A DNA stretch of 64,000 nt from Altericroceibacterium spongiae (GCF_003610805.1 NZ_RAPF01000002.1:450767-514766), one strand, 5' to 3'. Numbered from the stretch's first letter, positions 44,705 through 53,185 are shown. The notes: a model not told the origin generated them from the letters alone. Made by a program: numbers and translations.

Positions 44705-45252
44705 GAGAGTTCTATCTTGTCGCGCTTGGTTCGAATCAGCGCCATCATCGCTTTGGATCTCCGCGCGTAATTCTGGGGAGTGTTGCCGGGATATTGGAAA
44801 GTGCTGAATGTAATGTACTGGCCGTGGCGCCTGTCATAACCAGCGATCCGGTTGGGCCCTCCATGCGTCGCTATGCCAATGGCGCATTGCTTTTGGCTAC
44901 CGAGAGGAAACCGGAAGAGCTTTTGAGATTACTCAAGCAGATTGAAGCGGCTTATGATCGGGACAATCGCGGTCAACGCTGGCGTTCACGCACGCTCGAC
45001 CTGGATATTATTCTGTGGAGCGGCGGTGCCTACGAGTCTAAAATACTCACAATTCCACACCGTCTGTTCCGTGAGCGCCGGTTTGTGACGGGCCCTGCGA
45101 GTGCAATTTGTGGGGACTGGCGAGACCCTTCGACAAATTTTACTGTGAAACAGTTGCATGCACGCTTGACCAAGCCGCATACCCCCCCTAGGGAGCGGCG
45201 CGTGGTCGGGCCCTTAGCTCAGTCGGTAGAGCAACTGACTTTTAATCAGTAG
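44701..45252 (+). CDS. folK: 6-hydroxymethyl-7,8-dihydropterin pyrophosphokinase FolK, 3' end inside tRNA-Lys
   Basis: A 183-residue HPPK of folate synthesis with LVALGSNQ, RYANGALLLAT, a GQRWRSRTLDLDIILW block and IPHRLFRERRFV. It starts at TTG 44701, overlapping the aguB stop. No in-frame stop occurs before the tRNA-Lys gene, so the reading frame runs 45 nt into the tRNA and stops at the TAG of its anticodon-stem/variable region (45250-45252). The last about 15 residues are therefore encoded by tRNA sequence. Confidence 0.9.
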   Translation: MREFYLVALGSNQRHHRFGSPRVILGSVAGILESAECNVLAVAPVITSDPVGPSMRRYANGALLLATERKPEELLRLLKQIEAAYDRDNRGQRWRSRTLDLDIILWSGGAYESKILTIPHRLFRERRFVTGPASAICGDWRDPSTNFTVKQLHARLTKPHTPPRERRVVGPLAQSVEQLTFNQ

Positions 45253-45283
45253 GTCGCTGGTTCGAACCCAGCAGGGCTCACCA
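45208..45283 (+). tRNA. tRNA-Lys (UUU)
   Basis: A 76-nt tRNA with an encoded CCA end. The acceptor stem GGGCCCT pairs with AGGGCTC (one G-T), the D arm contains AGCTCAGTCGGTAGAGC, the anticodon loop is CTTTTAA (anticodon TTT) and the T arm is GCTGG-TTCGAAC-CCAGC. The 3' 48 nt are the attachment site of the integrated element to its right, so the gene is intact at attL. Confidence 0.97.
45236..45283 (+). repeat. attL: 48-bp direct repeat in the tRNA-Lys 3' half
   Basis: Identical over 48 bp to 55886-55933. Identity begins inside the anticodon stem (TGACTTTTAATCAG) and ends with CCA; bases beyond differ on both sides (TATT versus CATT). This is the classic tRNA 3'-end attachment site of tyrosine integrases. 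Confidence 0.95.
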
Positions 45284-45340
45284 TATTTTTCAATAGCTTA
45301 TATGTCTTCCGCCTCTTCAGTTTGGAGAGGTTTTTTGTAT

Positions 45341-45360
45341 GGGGTAACGTTTGGGGTAAC
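45341..45360 (+). promoter_or_regulatory. Integrase arm-type sites, left arm
   Basis: Two direct GGGGTAAC copies (45341-45348 and 45353-45360), 12 bp apart, lie 58-77 bp inside attL. The same octamer occurs three times near attR. Paired arm sites on both sides are what a lambda-type integrase needs. Confidence 0.65.
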
Positions 45361-45435
45361 AGCGTGCAAATCTCTAGCATGTTGACAGCAAAGGTGAAAA
45401 ACTCCCCGCACTATCGATCATCTGGAGGGGGCGAG

Positions 45436-45747
45436 ATGAAACGGATTTTTACAGCGGCGCTGGTTTTGGCATTGGCCGGATGCGCATCTACGCAAGACGT
45501 TCTGCATAAAGAGCCCGACAGCGTGTTCCATTCCGCCAAGCCGGTTGATGATGTCGTCAACTGTATTGCGGAAAAGAACGGCGCAAAGGTTCGTGAGGCG
45601 GCGGACGGTTCGAAATTCGTGCAAATCAAGAATGGCTGGCAGGGAATAACGCTGCTTTTTCGAGTTACGCCAGAAGGTGGCGGGAGCCTGATTGAATTGA
45701 AGAAATTTTATCCAATGGGGATCGCCGCGCATAAGCAATGCTATTGA
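45436..45747 (+). CDS. Small lipoprotein at the attL end of the element (possible cargo)
   Basis: A 103-residue predicted lipoprotein: signal peptide MKRIFTAALVLALAGC with the lipobox LAGC (Cys at 16), then CASTQDVLHKEP and a compact alpha/beta domain with a second and third Cys. I start at 45436, behind a GGAGGGGGCGAG ribosome site. It is the only plus-strand gene in the element and converges with the portal gene. The position next to the attachment site is typical of accessory cargo in satellites and prophages. Function unknown; it could alter the host envelope. Confidence 0.75.
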   Translation: MKRIFTAALVLALAGCASTQDVLHKEPDSVFHSAKPVDDVVNCIAEKNGAKVREAADGSKFVQIKNGWQGITLLFRVTPEGGGSLIELKKFYPMGIAAHKQCY

Positions 45748-45874
45748 GACTGTCTAATTACAATGAACCGGAGGCGGCATTTCCCGACACCGCCCCCGGC
45801 CAGTTTCCACCGCGCTGGACAAGGCAAGTCGCGCAGCGGTCTATGGTGCGGAGAGGAGGCCGCACCAATTCCAT

Positions 45875-46936
45875 TCAATCCGCCCAATCGATGAACGACA
45901 GGGCATCTTCCACGGCCTGAGGATCAAGCCCGGCTTCTTTGGCTTGCGTTAGTGCCGTCACCATCGCACCAAACGCCCGCGCTCGACCGCCAGCATCGAA
46001 AGCCTGCGCCGGGCGAACAACATCGATAGTCACGGGCGTTGCTAGCTTCGCCGTGCATTCCTCGGCCATGACCTGCGCCATCGGTTGCAGCACCCATTGG
46101 GCAAGATGGCGTTGCGCTTCCCGCACAAGCGGTCCCTGCGCGTTCGCGGCGAACATGGCAGGCAGGACGCCGAACGCGGCGAAGATCGCCCCTCGGGCAT
46201 CGGCCAGCGATTCGACGGCCATTGAACCTTGGAGCGATGGCGTCACATCCTGCGGTCGCCAATCATGCGAAGGAACCGGCCCACCGGCTGCCGTGACGTT
46301 CACGGATTCGCGCAACATCACGCGCCCACGCCGACCACGAAAGCCCAGCCCAAGTGTTTCAAGGTCCACGTCCGGGCTTTCCGGGAACGGCACAACCTGA
46401 CTGCCCAGCGGCGCATTTTCGTAAACCTCGGCTAGCGCGGCTTCCAGCGTGTGAAGCAATCCTGCCGTCAACTGCGAGCGCCGCAACGGGGCCTGCCCCG
46501 TCCAAGGCGAACCGGGATCGGGAGCAAGGCGAAAATGCAGCACCTCGGCTGCCAATGCCGTTTCTGATCGTCCGCCGCCAATCTCGGGAACAGATACGCG
46601 ATAGGCGCGCGGGATGCCGTCACGGGTGGACAAGTCCCAATCGATGATCGGAATTAGCCGGTCGCGGATCAGGAATACCGCTTCCCCTCGCAAGGCAAGG
46701 GACCGGGCTGCAATGCACATATCGAACCGCGACAACAGATCGGTGCCCCGAACATCGGCAATCGACAACCCGCTTTCCCAAAGGCTCACACAGGTTTGCA
46801 CGGTTGCCGTCAGTTCGCCCAGGCCGGTGCGCCCGGCAACATATGCTTCCCGCGCAGCCATGATTTGCGAGGTGTAGCCCGTGCCCGATGTCGAGCGGGT
46901 TTCCCGCTTACCGAATATACGATCAAACAGGTTCAT
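45875..46936 (-). CDS. Phage portal protein
   Basis: A 353-residue HK97-type portal (start ATG 46936, MNLFDRIFGKRE). Portal features are the N-terminal FDRIFG, SLWESGLSIADV, IPIIDWDLSTRDG and GIFAAFGVLPAMFAANAQGPLVREAQRHL near residues 255-290. It forms the dodecameric DNA gate at one head vertex. It overlaps the connector gene by 14 nt and is the last gene of the head operon, an unusual place: in HK97-like phages the portal precedes protease and capsid. It is slightly short (typical 380-430). Confidence 0.82.
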   Translation of the reverse strand: MNLFDRIFGKRETRSTSGTGYTSQIMAAREAYVAGRTGLGELTATVQTCVSLWESGLSIADVRGTDLLSRFDMCIAARSLALRGEAVFLIRDRLIPIIDWDLSTRDGIPRAYRVSVPEIGGGRSETALAAEVLHFRLAPDPGSPWTGQAPLRRSQLTAGLLHTLEAALAEVYENAPLGSQVVPFPESPDVDLETLGLGFRGRRGRVMLRESVNVTAAGGPVPSHDWRPQDVTPSLQGSMAVESLADARGAIFAAFGVLPAMFAANAQGPLVREAQRHLAQWVLQPMAQVMAEECTAKLATPVTIDVVRPAQAFDAGGRARAFGAMVTALTQAKEAGLDPQAVEDALSFIDWAD

Positions 46937-47480
46937 GGCTGGCCTTTCGATATGCCCGCAGCAGATCAGCCGCACCGGAATATTGCAGTGCTCGCGCCAT
47001 TGCTGCGGGATCGATCGACACCGCTTCGGATAGCTGGCCCACGTTGGCACTGTAGGAGCGCGCACCGGCTGGCACCGGGCTTTGCGCCGTCAGATAGGCC
47101 GCAAGGCGCTTGATCGCTTCCTTGACCGCCGCCGGGATGCTCGCGCCAGAGTTTGAACCGACCGATGCTTCAATCTGCACATTGCCGCAGGGAAGCATGA
47201 GGCCGAATGGTCCACGCCTGAGCGTGACCGGCTGCCAGTCGCCATCCTTCCAGCCGAACGCTTCAGATATAAGGATAGGGCCAAGTGGGGGCTTCCATTC
47301 ACCGCCGCCGCTGCGCAAGGTCCATACCACGCGCCTAGGTGCCCAGCGCTGCCCGCAGTAATGTTCAACGCGCGTCCAGCACGTCTCCAGCAGGTCGCCC
47401 GTGACACCTTCAATCGCGGGATAGCTTTCCGGCGTGCCTTCAAATTGCGTAATTTCGGTTACGTAAGCGCTCACCGCCAT
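46923..47480 (-). CDS. Head-tail connector-like protein
   Basis: A 185-residue protein that I read as a gp6-type head-tail connector: an N-terminal helical part with VEHYCGQRWAPRRVVW, beta-rich middle, and a C-terminal helical segment with AVKEAIKRLAAYLTAQ. Recognition is by position (between protease and portal) and general pattern rather than a firm motif. If correct it would sit below the portal and accept a tail adaptor. It overlaps the protease gene by 10 nt. Confidence 0.6.
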   Translation of the reverse strand: MAVSAYVTEITQFEGTPESYPAIEGVTGDLLETCWTRVEHYCGQRWAPRRVVWTLRSGGGEWKPPLGPILISEAFGWKDGDWQPVTLRRGPFGLMLPCGNVQIEASVGSNSGASIPAAVKEAIKRLAAYLTAQSPVPAGARSYSANVGQLSEAVSIDPAAMARALQYSGAADLLRAYRKASHEPV

Positions 47481-48106
47481 CTCCCCGATGCGTGAATGAT
47501 ACGGCGGCGCGGAAGGATGATGCCGCCTGCGCTGCGCTCCTCTTCCTCATCATCGTCTTCATCCTCAAGTTCAGCTTCTGTTTCATCGTATGCAGGCCGC
47601 GTCACCAATGAGAGTTCGAACAAGATCGCATGAAAGATCGTGCGGATCAGGGCATGACCTTCGCGGGGATTCTCCTCGGTCGTTTGTTCGGGCAGTTCCA
47701 CAACCTCGGGAGGAGCAACGCGAAAACCGGGAGATATGCCGCCGACAAGTCCGGCTTCGGATTGGGCCATGAAGTCCTGCGCCCATGTCGTGCGCTGGAT
47801 TTGCGGTGTCAGAACAGCCTCAAATGTCAGGGCCTCGGACGTGTCAGAAAACGCAAGCGTCTTCGCCTTTTTGCTGGCCAACGGCTTGTCGAAAGAGTGC
47901 CCGACCAACAAATGCACTTCGCGCTCTGGCGCTTGCACTGCGTACTCAAAGGCCTTCGGGGCAAATTCTTCCTTCTTGGGACGCCGCCCCTTACCGCCAG
48001 CATCGAGAATCGCCCGCTTTTTGTAAGGAAACCGCCCCCGGATACGACGGGAGCCGTCTTTTTTCCGGGCGCGGATTTCCAACTCAAGGGGGTAGATACC
48101 CGGCAT
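47471..48106 (-). CDS. HK97-family prohead protease
   Basis: A 211-residue serine protease of the herpesvirus-assemblin-like fold. The segments LLVGHSFDKPLASKK (catalytic His), GGISPGFRV (a G-[IL]S-xGF motif) and LFELSLVTRPAY (catalytic Ser in ELSLV) are the family signature. It should cut the capsid N-terminal delta domain during head maturation. The last 40 residues are acidic then basic and probably serve as a scaffold-like tail. Start at ATG 48106. Confidence 0.87.
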   Translation of the reverse strand: MPGIYPLELEIRARKKDGSRRIRGRFPYKKRAILDAGGKGRRPKKEEFAPKAFEYAVQAPEREVHLLVGHSFDKPLASKKAKTLAFSDTSEALTFEAVLTPQIQRTTWAQDFMAQSEAGLVGGISPGFRVAPPEVVELPEQTTEENPREGHALIRTIFHAILFELSLVTRPAYDETEAELEDEDDDEEEERSAGGIILPRRRIIHASGRWR

Positions 48107-48107
48107 T

Positions 48108-49331
48108 TTAGGCCACCGACAGAATGCGGGTCTGCACACCGCGCGTTGCGGTGAAGTCCGCCGTGACAATGCCGGTCAGGACAAGCTGCCCCGATGCCGC
48201 GCGCGTATACGGATCGCGGATCAGATCGACGGCACCATAGATGCCCAGGAATGCAGGCGCGATGCCGTTGACGGTCGCGGTCAGGATCGCATGATCGGCA
48301 GGAAGCTGATTTGCCAGCACCGGCGCGATGCCATGCTTTGCCATGCGGTCCAGTTCCGAAACGGCAGTGCCGGTCACAAGCGCGTCGTCGAGCGCGCCCC
48401 AAACCGCAGGCGGGAAGGCAAGGCGAACCTGCGAGGGATCAGTGATGGCGTTCGCCTCAAGGAAAGCGATCACCTCGGCACGAAACGCGGCCCAGCTATC
48501 GAGCGCGGCCACGGCTTCAACGTTGATGCCATAGGTTGCAGCACCGGGAATGAGGCCGAGAGGCTGGCCGGTTGCGCCGGTCCCGTTCACTACCGCATCA
48601 TCGAGGGCAACCGCGATTGCCGCTGACATATCCGCACGAATGGCGTTTTCGATGCCTGCGGTCTGTTTCAGCGACTTGCGCGAAAGCACCATCTGCGCCC
48701 CGAGATTGTGATCGGGTTTCAGCATCACTTCGCCGGTCTGCGCCGCATTGGCCGTGCCCACGTCCGCAAGTTCGCCATTGGCCCAGCCTGCAACCGCACC
48801 GGCAGTCAGGATCGGCCATTCAACCGCGCCAGAGGGGATATTGACCGATGCAACGCCCATCTTCGCTGCCAGCGACTGCGGAAAGATGCGCCCGATCAGA
48901 TCGCGGGTCTGTTTCGGCTCGACAAGGCCGCTGCCAATCGTCTCGCCTGCGCGCTGCTCAAGAGCGGCGAAGGGCACCGGAACGCCGCGATAGCCGCCTT
49001 GCGTGCGCAGTTCGGTGACGACTTCGCTAGTCGCGCCCGAGAGGGATGCGCCCTCGTCAAGATGCAAGGCAACCTGCCGGAGTTCGAAACGGTCCACCAG
49101 ATCGGCAAACTCACGATCACTGCGGTTTTCCATTTCGGCTCCGGCTTCCCGGCGTTCACCGTCCTCGGCAATGAGCGCGGCACGATAGCGCGTCTCGTTC
49201 GAGCGATATTCGGCATCGAGCGTTTCCATGCTGCGGATTTCATCGGGGCTGGCATCAGCCTTTCCGGCCAGCACCGACAGTTCGGAGCGAATTTCTGACT
49301 GGCGACGCTGAATGCGAACGGAATCAAGCAT
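48108..49331 (-). CDS. HK97-fold major capsid protein
   Basis: A 407-residue capsid protein. The N-terminal 100 residues are a coiled-coil delta domain (RIQRRQSEIRSELSVLAGKAD, ETLDAEYRSNETRYRAALI) that the protease would remove; the rest is the HK97 fold, with a capsid-like sequence around LKPDHNLGAQMVLSRKSLKQTAG and VALDDAVVNGTGATGQPLGLI (near residues 215-255). A GQPLGL motif is typical of the family. It begins at ATG 49331, directly behind the HNH gene. Confidence 0.88.
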   Translation of the reverse strand: MLDSVRIQRRQSEIRSELSVLAGKADASPDEIRSMETLDAEYRSNETRYRAALIAEDGERREAGAEMENRSDREFADLVDRFELRQVALHLDEGASLSGATSEVVTELRTQGGYRGVPVPFAALEQRAGETIGSGLVEPKQTRDLIGRIFPQSLAAKMGVASVNIPSGAVEWPILTAGAVAGWANGELADVGTANAAQTGEVMLKPDHNLGAQMVLSRKSLKQTAGIENAIRADMSAAIAVALDDAVVNGTGATGQPLGLIPGAATYGINVEAVAALDSWAAFRAEVIAFLEANAITDPSQVRLAFPPAVWGALDDALVTGTAVSELDRMAKHGIAPVLANQLPADHAILTATVNGIAPAFLGIYGAVDLIRDPYTRAASGQLVLTGIVTADFTATRGVQTRILSVA

Positions 49332-49332
49332 T

Positions 49333-49683
49333 CTAGGCTTCCTTTTCAATGTCATTGATTTTGAGATGGTTTCGGGTCAGTTCGCGTGTGAAGACGCGCC
49401 ACGCGAGGCGCTCGGGGCCGTTTTCGGTCCTGCGATCCATTTCCCGCTTCGTCTTTGCGGAATGGCAGGAGATGCAGAGGGTCTGGAGGTTGCCCAGATC
49501 AAACGCCAATTCGGGATGCGTTCGGATCGGCTTGATATGATCCACGTCCAGACGCGCACCGCGCGCGCCGCAGGCGACACAGGCGAAGCCGTCACGGCGC
49601 TTGGCGGCATGGCGAATGGCCTTCCACCGCACGGAACGATAGACGGCAGCGCCTGCGCGTTCGGTGTCCCGCTTCATGCCCAT
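49333..49683 (-). CDS. HNH endonuclease
   Basis: A 116-residue HNH nuclease: a zinc pair CVAC and CISC around the core DVDHIKPIRTHPELAFDLGNLQTLCISCHSAKT. Phages such as HK97 use an HNH protein (gp74 type) together with TerL for packaging-linked DNA cleavage, and cf-PICIs carry one in their head operons. It overlaps terL by 10 nt (ATG 49683; 49677 is an alternative start). It may help replace a TerS function, since no small terminase is evident. Confidence 0.88.
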   Translation of the reverse strand: MGMKRDTERAGAAVYRSVRWKAIRHAAKRRDGFACVACGARGARLDVDHIKPIRTHPELAFDLGNLQTLCISCHSAKTKREMDRRTENGPERLAWRVFTRELTRNHLKINDIEKEA

Positions 49684-51338
49684 ACCGGTTGCCTCGCTTT
49701 GGATACGGGCCTAGCGGTCCTGCGCACGCCCTCGGCAATCGCGAGGATGGAAGCGGCAGCGGCATCGATGCGGCCAAGTGAACGGGCTTTCGCCAGCTTG
49801 TGATTGCCTGCCGGATCAACCAGCGTGATTGCATCGGCAAAGGCAGATCGCAGCAGCAGCGAGGGAACGGTTTTGACTTCGCCGTCAAACAGGGCGCGCC
49901 GGAACCGCTCAATATCCTCGGCACCGTCTTTCCAGCCAAACCCGCGCCAGATGAAGGGCACGCGGCCAAGTCCGGCCTTTGCCATGGCTTCCGTAAACTC
50001 GGCATGGCGGAAACGGTCGCCGCAAATGCAGGCAGGTGTTATACCTTCAAGACGGCGCACGACTTCGGCAAGCCAAGGCCCGGTAGGCACCGTGTTCTCG
50101 CCCAGCGTCGAGAGTTCACCGCGCTCATTCATCTCGACATAGCGGTTGCCCACACCATCGGACGCGCCGCGATCAGCAAGCCCAGGGCGCGCAGGAAAGC
50201 TGCCAACGGCTTCCAACCTGCCGGTTTCGGGCCAGTAATAGGCCGCTGCCGACATGGAACGCGAACCCCCAAGGTCTATGCCAAGGATGCAAGGCCCGGC
50301 CCTCTCGGGCAGGTCTTCCGGGTCCACTTCGCCGCTCATCCATTCGTCTACCGTGACGACAACAGATCGGTCTTCGGTTGAGACGCGTTCATTGCGATTG
50401 AGGTTGCGAAAGCTGGACAGGGCCGAACCGCCACGAGCGATGGCACGGCGGGCCTGCGCGACCAGCCATTCCGCCGATGCACCGATGCCTTCCGCTGCGC
50501 CCGGATTGGCGATCAGCAGGCTTTCCAGATCGTCCGCAGGCAGGCCGAACGGGGGGCGATGTTCCTGCACATAGGTTCCGGGTGGAGGCTCATCGAGCCA
50601 GCGGGAAAAGGTGTTTGCATCGTCCGGGGCCGAGGTGGAGATAATCAGCGCCCGGCCATCACGCTTGCCGAGGCCCGACAGGATAGCATTTTCCAGCGTA
50701 TCGCCCTTGGCCTGCTCCCATGCGGCCCGTTCATCAAGGATGGCTAGGGTAGGCGCGCCGCCGAGAATGGATTTGCCATCGGCTGGGATAACCCGCAGCA
50801 AGCCGCCGCCATTGGCCGGATATTCGACCTCCAGCTTCGCCCCGCGCCGGATGATGAAAAGTTCCTGCTCGGCTTCCGACAGGCCCTCAATGAACCCGAT
50901 GACGAATTGGAACGCCGTGCGCGCTTGATCGCGGTTGCGCGCCGCAAGGATGATTTCTCGCTTGGGCTGATTATCCCAAACGCCCATAAGCGAGCCAAGG
51001 CCGATACCCGCCGACAGAGCGGTCTTCGCATTGCCGCGACCAATCGACAAACAGCCGACCATGACGCCGGGCACCATGGCACCGCGCACGAACCGGCGCT
51101 GATATTCTGCCAGCACCAGAGGCTCGCCAGCCTTCGGACCTTCGGGAACCCGCAGCGTTTCAAGGAACGCGATGACCGTTTCAGCGATATTTCCCGAATT
51201 TTTTTGCGGGAGAGAGAAAGGATCAGCCCGCCCTCCGTGCGCTGTCACCTCCCCCCGTAGGGCCTCCATTGGGACCACTTGGCACGCTTCCTGCTTACGC
51301 GGACGGCCTCTTTTGCGCTTCAGGGCGGCCTCGGTCAT
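49674..51338 (-). CDS. Terminase large subunit
   Basis: A 554-residue packaging motor-nuclease. The ATPase part has a Walker A-type GRGNAKT (near residue 100), Walker B LAILDERAAW and a coupling motif STSAPDD; the C-terminal RNase H-like nuclease has GIDLGGSRSMSAA, a DRF-type acidic residue and a distal Asp in RIDAAAASILA. The fold and length match HK97-type TerL. It overlaps the head-closure gene by 4 nt. Presence of its own TerL indicates self-directed packaging. Confidence 0.88.
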   Translation of the reverse strand: MTEAALKRKRGRPRKQEACQVVPMEALRGEVTAHGGRADPFSLPQKNSGNIAETVIAFLETLRVPEGPKAGEPLVLAEYQRRFVRGAMVPGVMVGCLSIGRGNAKTALSAGIGLGSLMGVWDNQPKREIILAARNRDQARTAFQFVIGFIEGLSEAEQELFIIRRGAKLEVEYPANGGGLLRVIPADGKSILGGAPTLAILDERAAWEQAKGDTLENAILSGLGKRDGRALIISTSAPDDANTFSRWLDEPPPGTYVQEHRPPFGLPADDLESLLIANPGAAEGIGASAEWLVAQARRAIARGGSALSSFRNLNRNERVSTEDRSVVVTVDEWMSGEVDPEDLPERAGPCILGIDLGGSRSMSAAAYYWPETGRLEAVGSFPARPGLADRGASDGVGNRYVEMNERGELSTLGENTVPTGPWLAEVVRRLEGITPACICGDRFRHAEFTEAMAKAGLGRVPFIWRGFGWKDGAEDIERFRRALFDGEVKTVPSLLLRSAFADAITLVDPAGNHKLAKARSLGRIDAAAASILAIAEGVRRTARPVSKARQPVWA

Positions 51339-51697
51339 GCCGTCCTCGCGTGAATTGCATAGTGGATCGCATCGCCTGCCACACTGTGAACCGGCTTGGC
51401 TGACAGCAGGGTGTAAGCCTTACCGTCCGCAGTCACCGTGTCGCCAATCTTCGGCTCGACCAGCGCTGCGCCGGGCAGGGCCATTACGCCTAGCAGGTCA
51501 TCTGCAAGCACAACTCCAGATGCGACAAGTTCGGTCGCGGCATCCGTTGCAATGAACCGCAACGCCTCTGACACGATAACGGACGTCGAGGGCGGGTCCC
51601 ATGGGTTTTGAGGTGGAGGGCCTTCGGTGAGCCGCGATAGCGTGACATCACCGCCATAGCGGGTCAGTAATCGCGCGTTGACCGATGTAAAATCCAT
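51335..51697 (-). CDS. Probable head-closure or head-tail joining protein
   Basis: A 120-residue protein, probably a small beta-barrel: ELVASGVVLADDLLGVMALP followed by KIGDTVTADGKAYTLLSAKPVHSVAGDAIHY, the repeated strand pattern seen in phage head-completion proteins (a G-x-x-Y-x-I-V-like strand pair). The assignment rests on this pattern and on being the first gene of the head operon. It could instead be another minor head protein. Confidence 0.55.
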   Translation of the reverse strand: MDFTSVNARLLTRYGGDVTLSRLTEGPPPQNPWDPPSTSVIVSEALRFIATDAATELVASGVVLADDLLGVMALPGAALVEPKIGDTVTADGKAYTLLSAKPVHSVAGDAIHYAIHARTA

Positions 51698-51743
51698 GAA
51701 CGGATATTACAACATTGCGCAACTTATGGTAAGTATCTCATTC

Positions 51744-51899
51744 CGTAACGATGCGTAACGATCAGCATCCGCACCGCAGTCGTTTCCCTAATATATATAA
51801 CTGCGGTGCGGAATGCGGGCTTAAGCCCCGCTTATCCGCCCCCACATCAGTTATCCGCACTTCCGCACTCATTCCGCAGTTGAGTGCGGTGACTGCGGT
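51744..51899. other. Putative replication origin: iterons around an AT-rich core
   Basis: Next to the 3' end of the Rep-like gene, the octamer-type CCGCAGT/ACTGCGG occurs at 51774-51780, 51800-51806, 51874-51880 and 51892-51898, with extra TTCCGCAC copies between. A 10-bp perfect inverted repeat (GCACCGCAGT, 51771-51780; ACTGCGGTGC, 51800-51809) encloses the AT-rich TAATATATATA. Two CGTAACGAT copies 10 bp apart (51744-51762) sit on its flank. PICI origins have this form (iterons plus AT-rich core beside rep). The right part overlaps the rep 3' end. Confidence 0.6.
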
Positions 51900-53185
51900 T
51901 CATGGGCAGGCTTGCCGACCTTAAAGGCTGGATACTCTCGACCATCACGCGATGAATGACTAGTTATGCGCTCAAGCGCCTTGTTAGCCGTCCATGTCCT
52001 AATCAGCGACGTAACCCGCCCTCGGGCCATGTTTTGCTGAGCATCGCGATCCGCTTTTGTGGAGCCGGGAGCGCCAATATCCAAGCCAAGCGCTTCTGCC
52101 ACGAGATAGCCCAGCCAGTCCTTGTTTGCGGGGTTCGCTGCAGGGAGCGTTGCGCGCTTTGCGATGGCCGCTTGTACCATTGCAAGATCGTCGAGTTTCA
52201 CGCCCTCGAATGCATCTGGCGGCGACCACTTTTCGACTACGCCGATTTCGTCACCCCAAGGATATTCAGGCGTCCCATTGTCCAGATTGACAGACGCCAT
52301 CCGATACCAAGTGCCCAGCCCACCGCGCGGAGACATATTCGCCTTCGCGCCGTCCAGTGATTGAAAGATTCGGACAACTTCTTTCGGCTCAAGTCCCCAT
52401 TCTTCCTGCCCTCGCTGCGGGTTAAGAGGTGCCAGGACACGGCCAGCGCGGATGCCGTCACGGAATGCAGAAGCGCCACGCCCATCGTTGATGTTCGGAT
52501 CGTTTGCGTTCGCGGCCTTGTTTGTATGGTGAACCAGTTCGATTGCAGCGTTGGCCTTGTCCGCTACGTCGCGCCAGGCATCGATAACCGCATTGATTGC
52601 GCCGTTGTCGTTCTCGTTCACTGCATGACAGGTTACGAAGGGATCAACGATCAGCACGTCAATACGGCGCTCCCGCATCTGCGCAACCAGTTCATCGACA
52701 ACCGGCTTTGCGACCGTAACGGTCGTACCCTCGGCAGTCGCGATCTTGATCGGCTGATTGCGGCCACTGTCCACGAACAAGCGCCCCCCAATCTGCTCAT
52801 CAAAAATCAGGTGGTGGATGCAGGCCGCTTCAAGTCGCCGGTCCAATTCCTCGGTCGTGTCCTCACCGCACCAGTACCAGACGCGCAAACCACCCCGGAT
52901 GTGAACCCGATTGTGCAGCAATTGGCGGCCTGTCGCCATCGCCAGAGCGTCCACCATGACAAGCGACGATTTTCCAATGCCGCCGGGGCTGATTGTGCCG
53001 GTCAATACCTTGCGCGACAAATGATAGCCGTAGAGCCATTGACGTGGTGGAGGCAGACTGCGTTGCCAAGGCGTCGGGGCGATTTTGACATGGCCAGCTT
53101 CGCCTTCCGTGCCAACAGGATCAACTGCAGGCCACTGAACCTCGTAAGCTGCGGCGTCCGCCTCAATCTTTGCGTCAATATTCAT
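51869..53185 (-). CDS. RepA/primase-like AAA ATPase
   Basis: A 438-residue ATPase (start ATG 53185, MNIDAKIE) of the RepA/DnaB-like hexameric helicase class: Walker A in SPGGIGKSSL (near residue 73), VWYWCGEDT, Walker B DVLIVDPFVTCHAV and a sensor VHHTNKA. A C-terminal winged-helix-like part contains RVTSLIRTWTANKALERI. It should act as replication initiator or helicase of the element, by analogy with PICI pri-rep genes; I do not see a primase active site. It overlaps the upstream small gene by 4 nt. Confidence 0.83.
   Translation of the reverse strand: MNIDAKIEADAAAYEVQWPAVDPVGTEGEAGHVKIAPTPWQRSLPPPRQWLYGYHLSRKVLTGTISPGGIGKSSLVMVDALAMATGRQLLHNRVHIRGGLRVWYWCGEDTTEELDRRLEAACIHHLIFDEQIGGRLFVDSGRNQPIKIATAEGTTVTVAKPVVDELVAQMRERRIDVLIVDPFVTCHAVNENDNGAINAVIDAWRDVADKANAAIELVHHTNKAANANDPNINDGRGASAFRDGIRAGRVLAPLNPQRGQEEWGLEPKEVVRIFQSLDGAKANMSPRGGLGTWYRMASVNLDNGTPEYPWGDEIGVVEKWSPPDAFEGVKLDDLAMVQAAIAKRATLPAANPANKDWLGYLVAEALGLDIGAPGSTKADRDAQQNMARGRVTSLIRTWTANKALERITSHSSRDGREYPAFKVGKPAHEPQSPHSTAE

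Noticed and set aside
45322..45435. A longer N-terminus for the lipoprotein
   Set aside because: It would place 38 residues before a clear signal peptide; the start at 45436 has a strong ribosome site.
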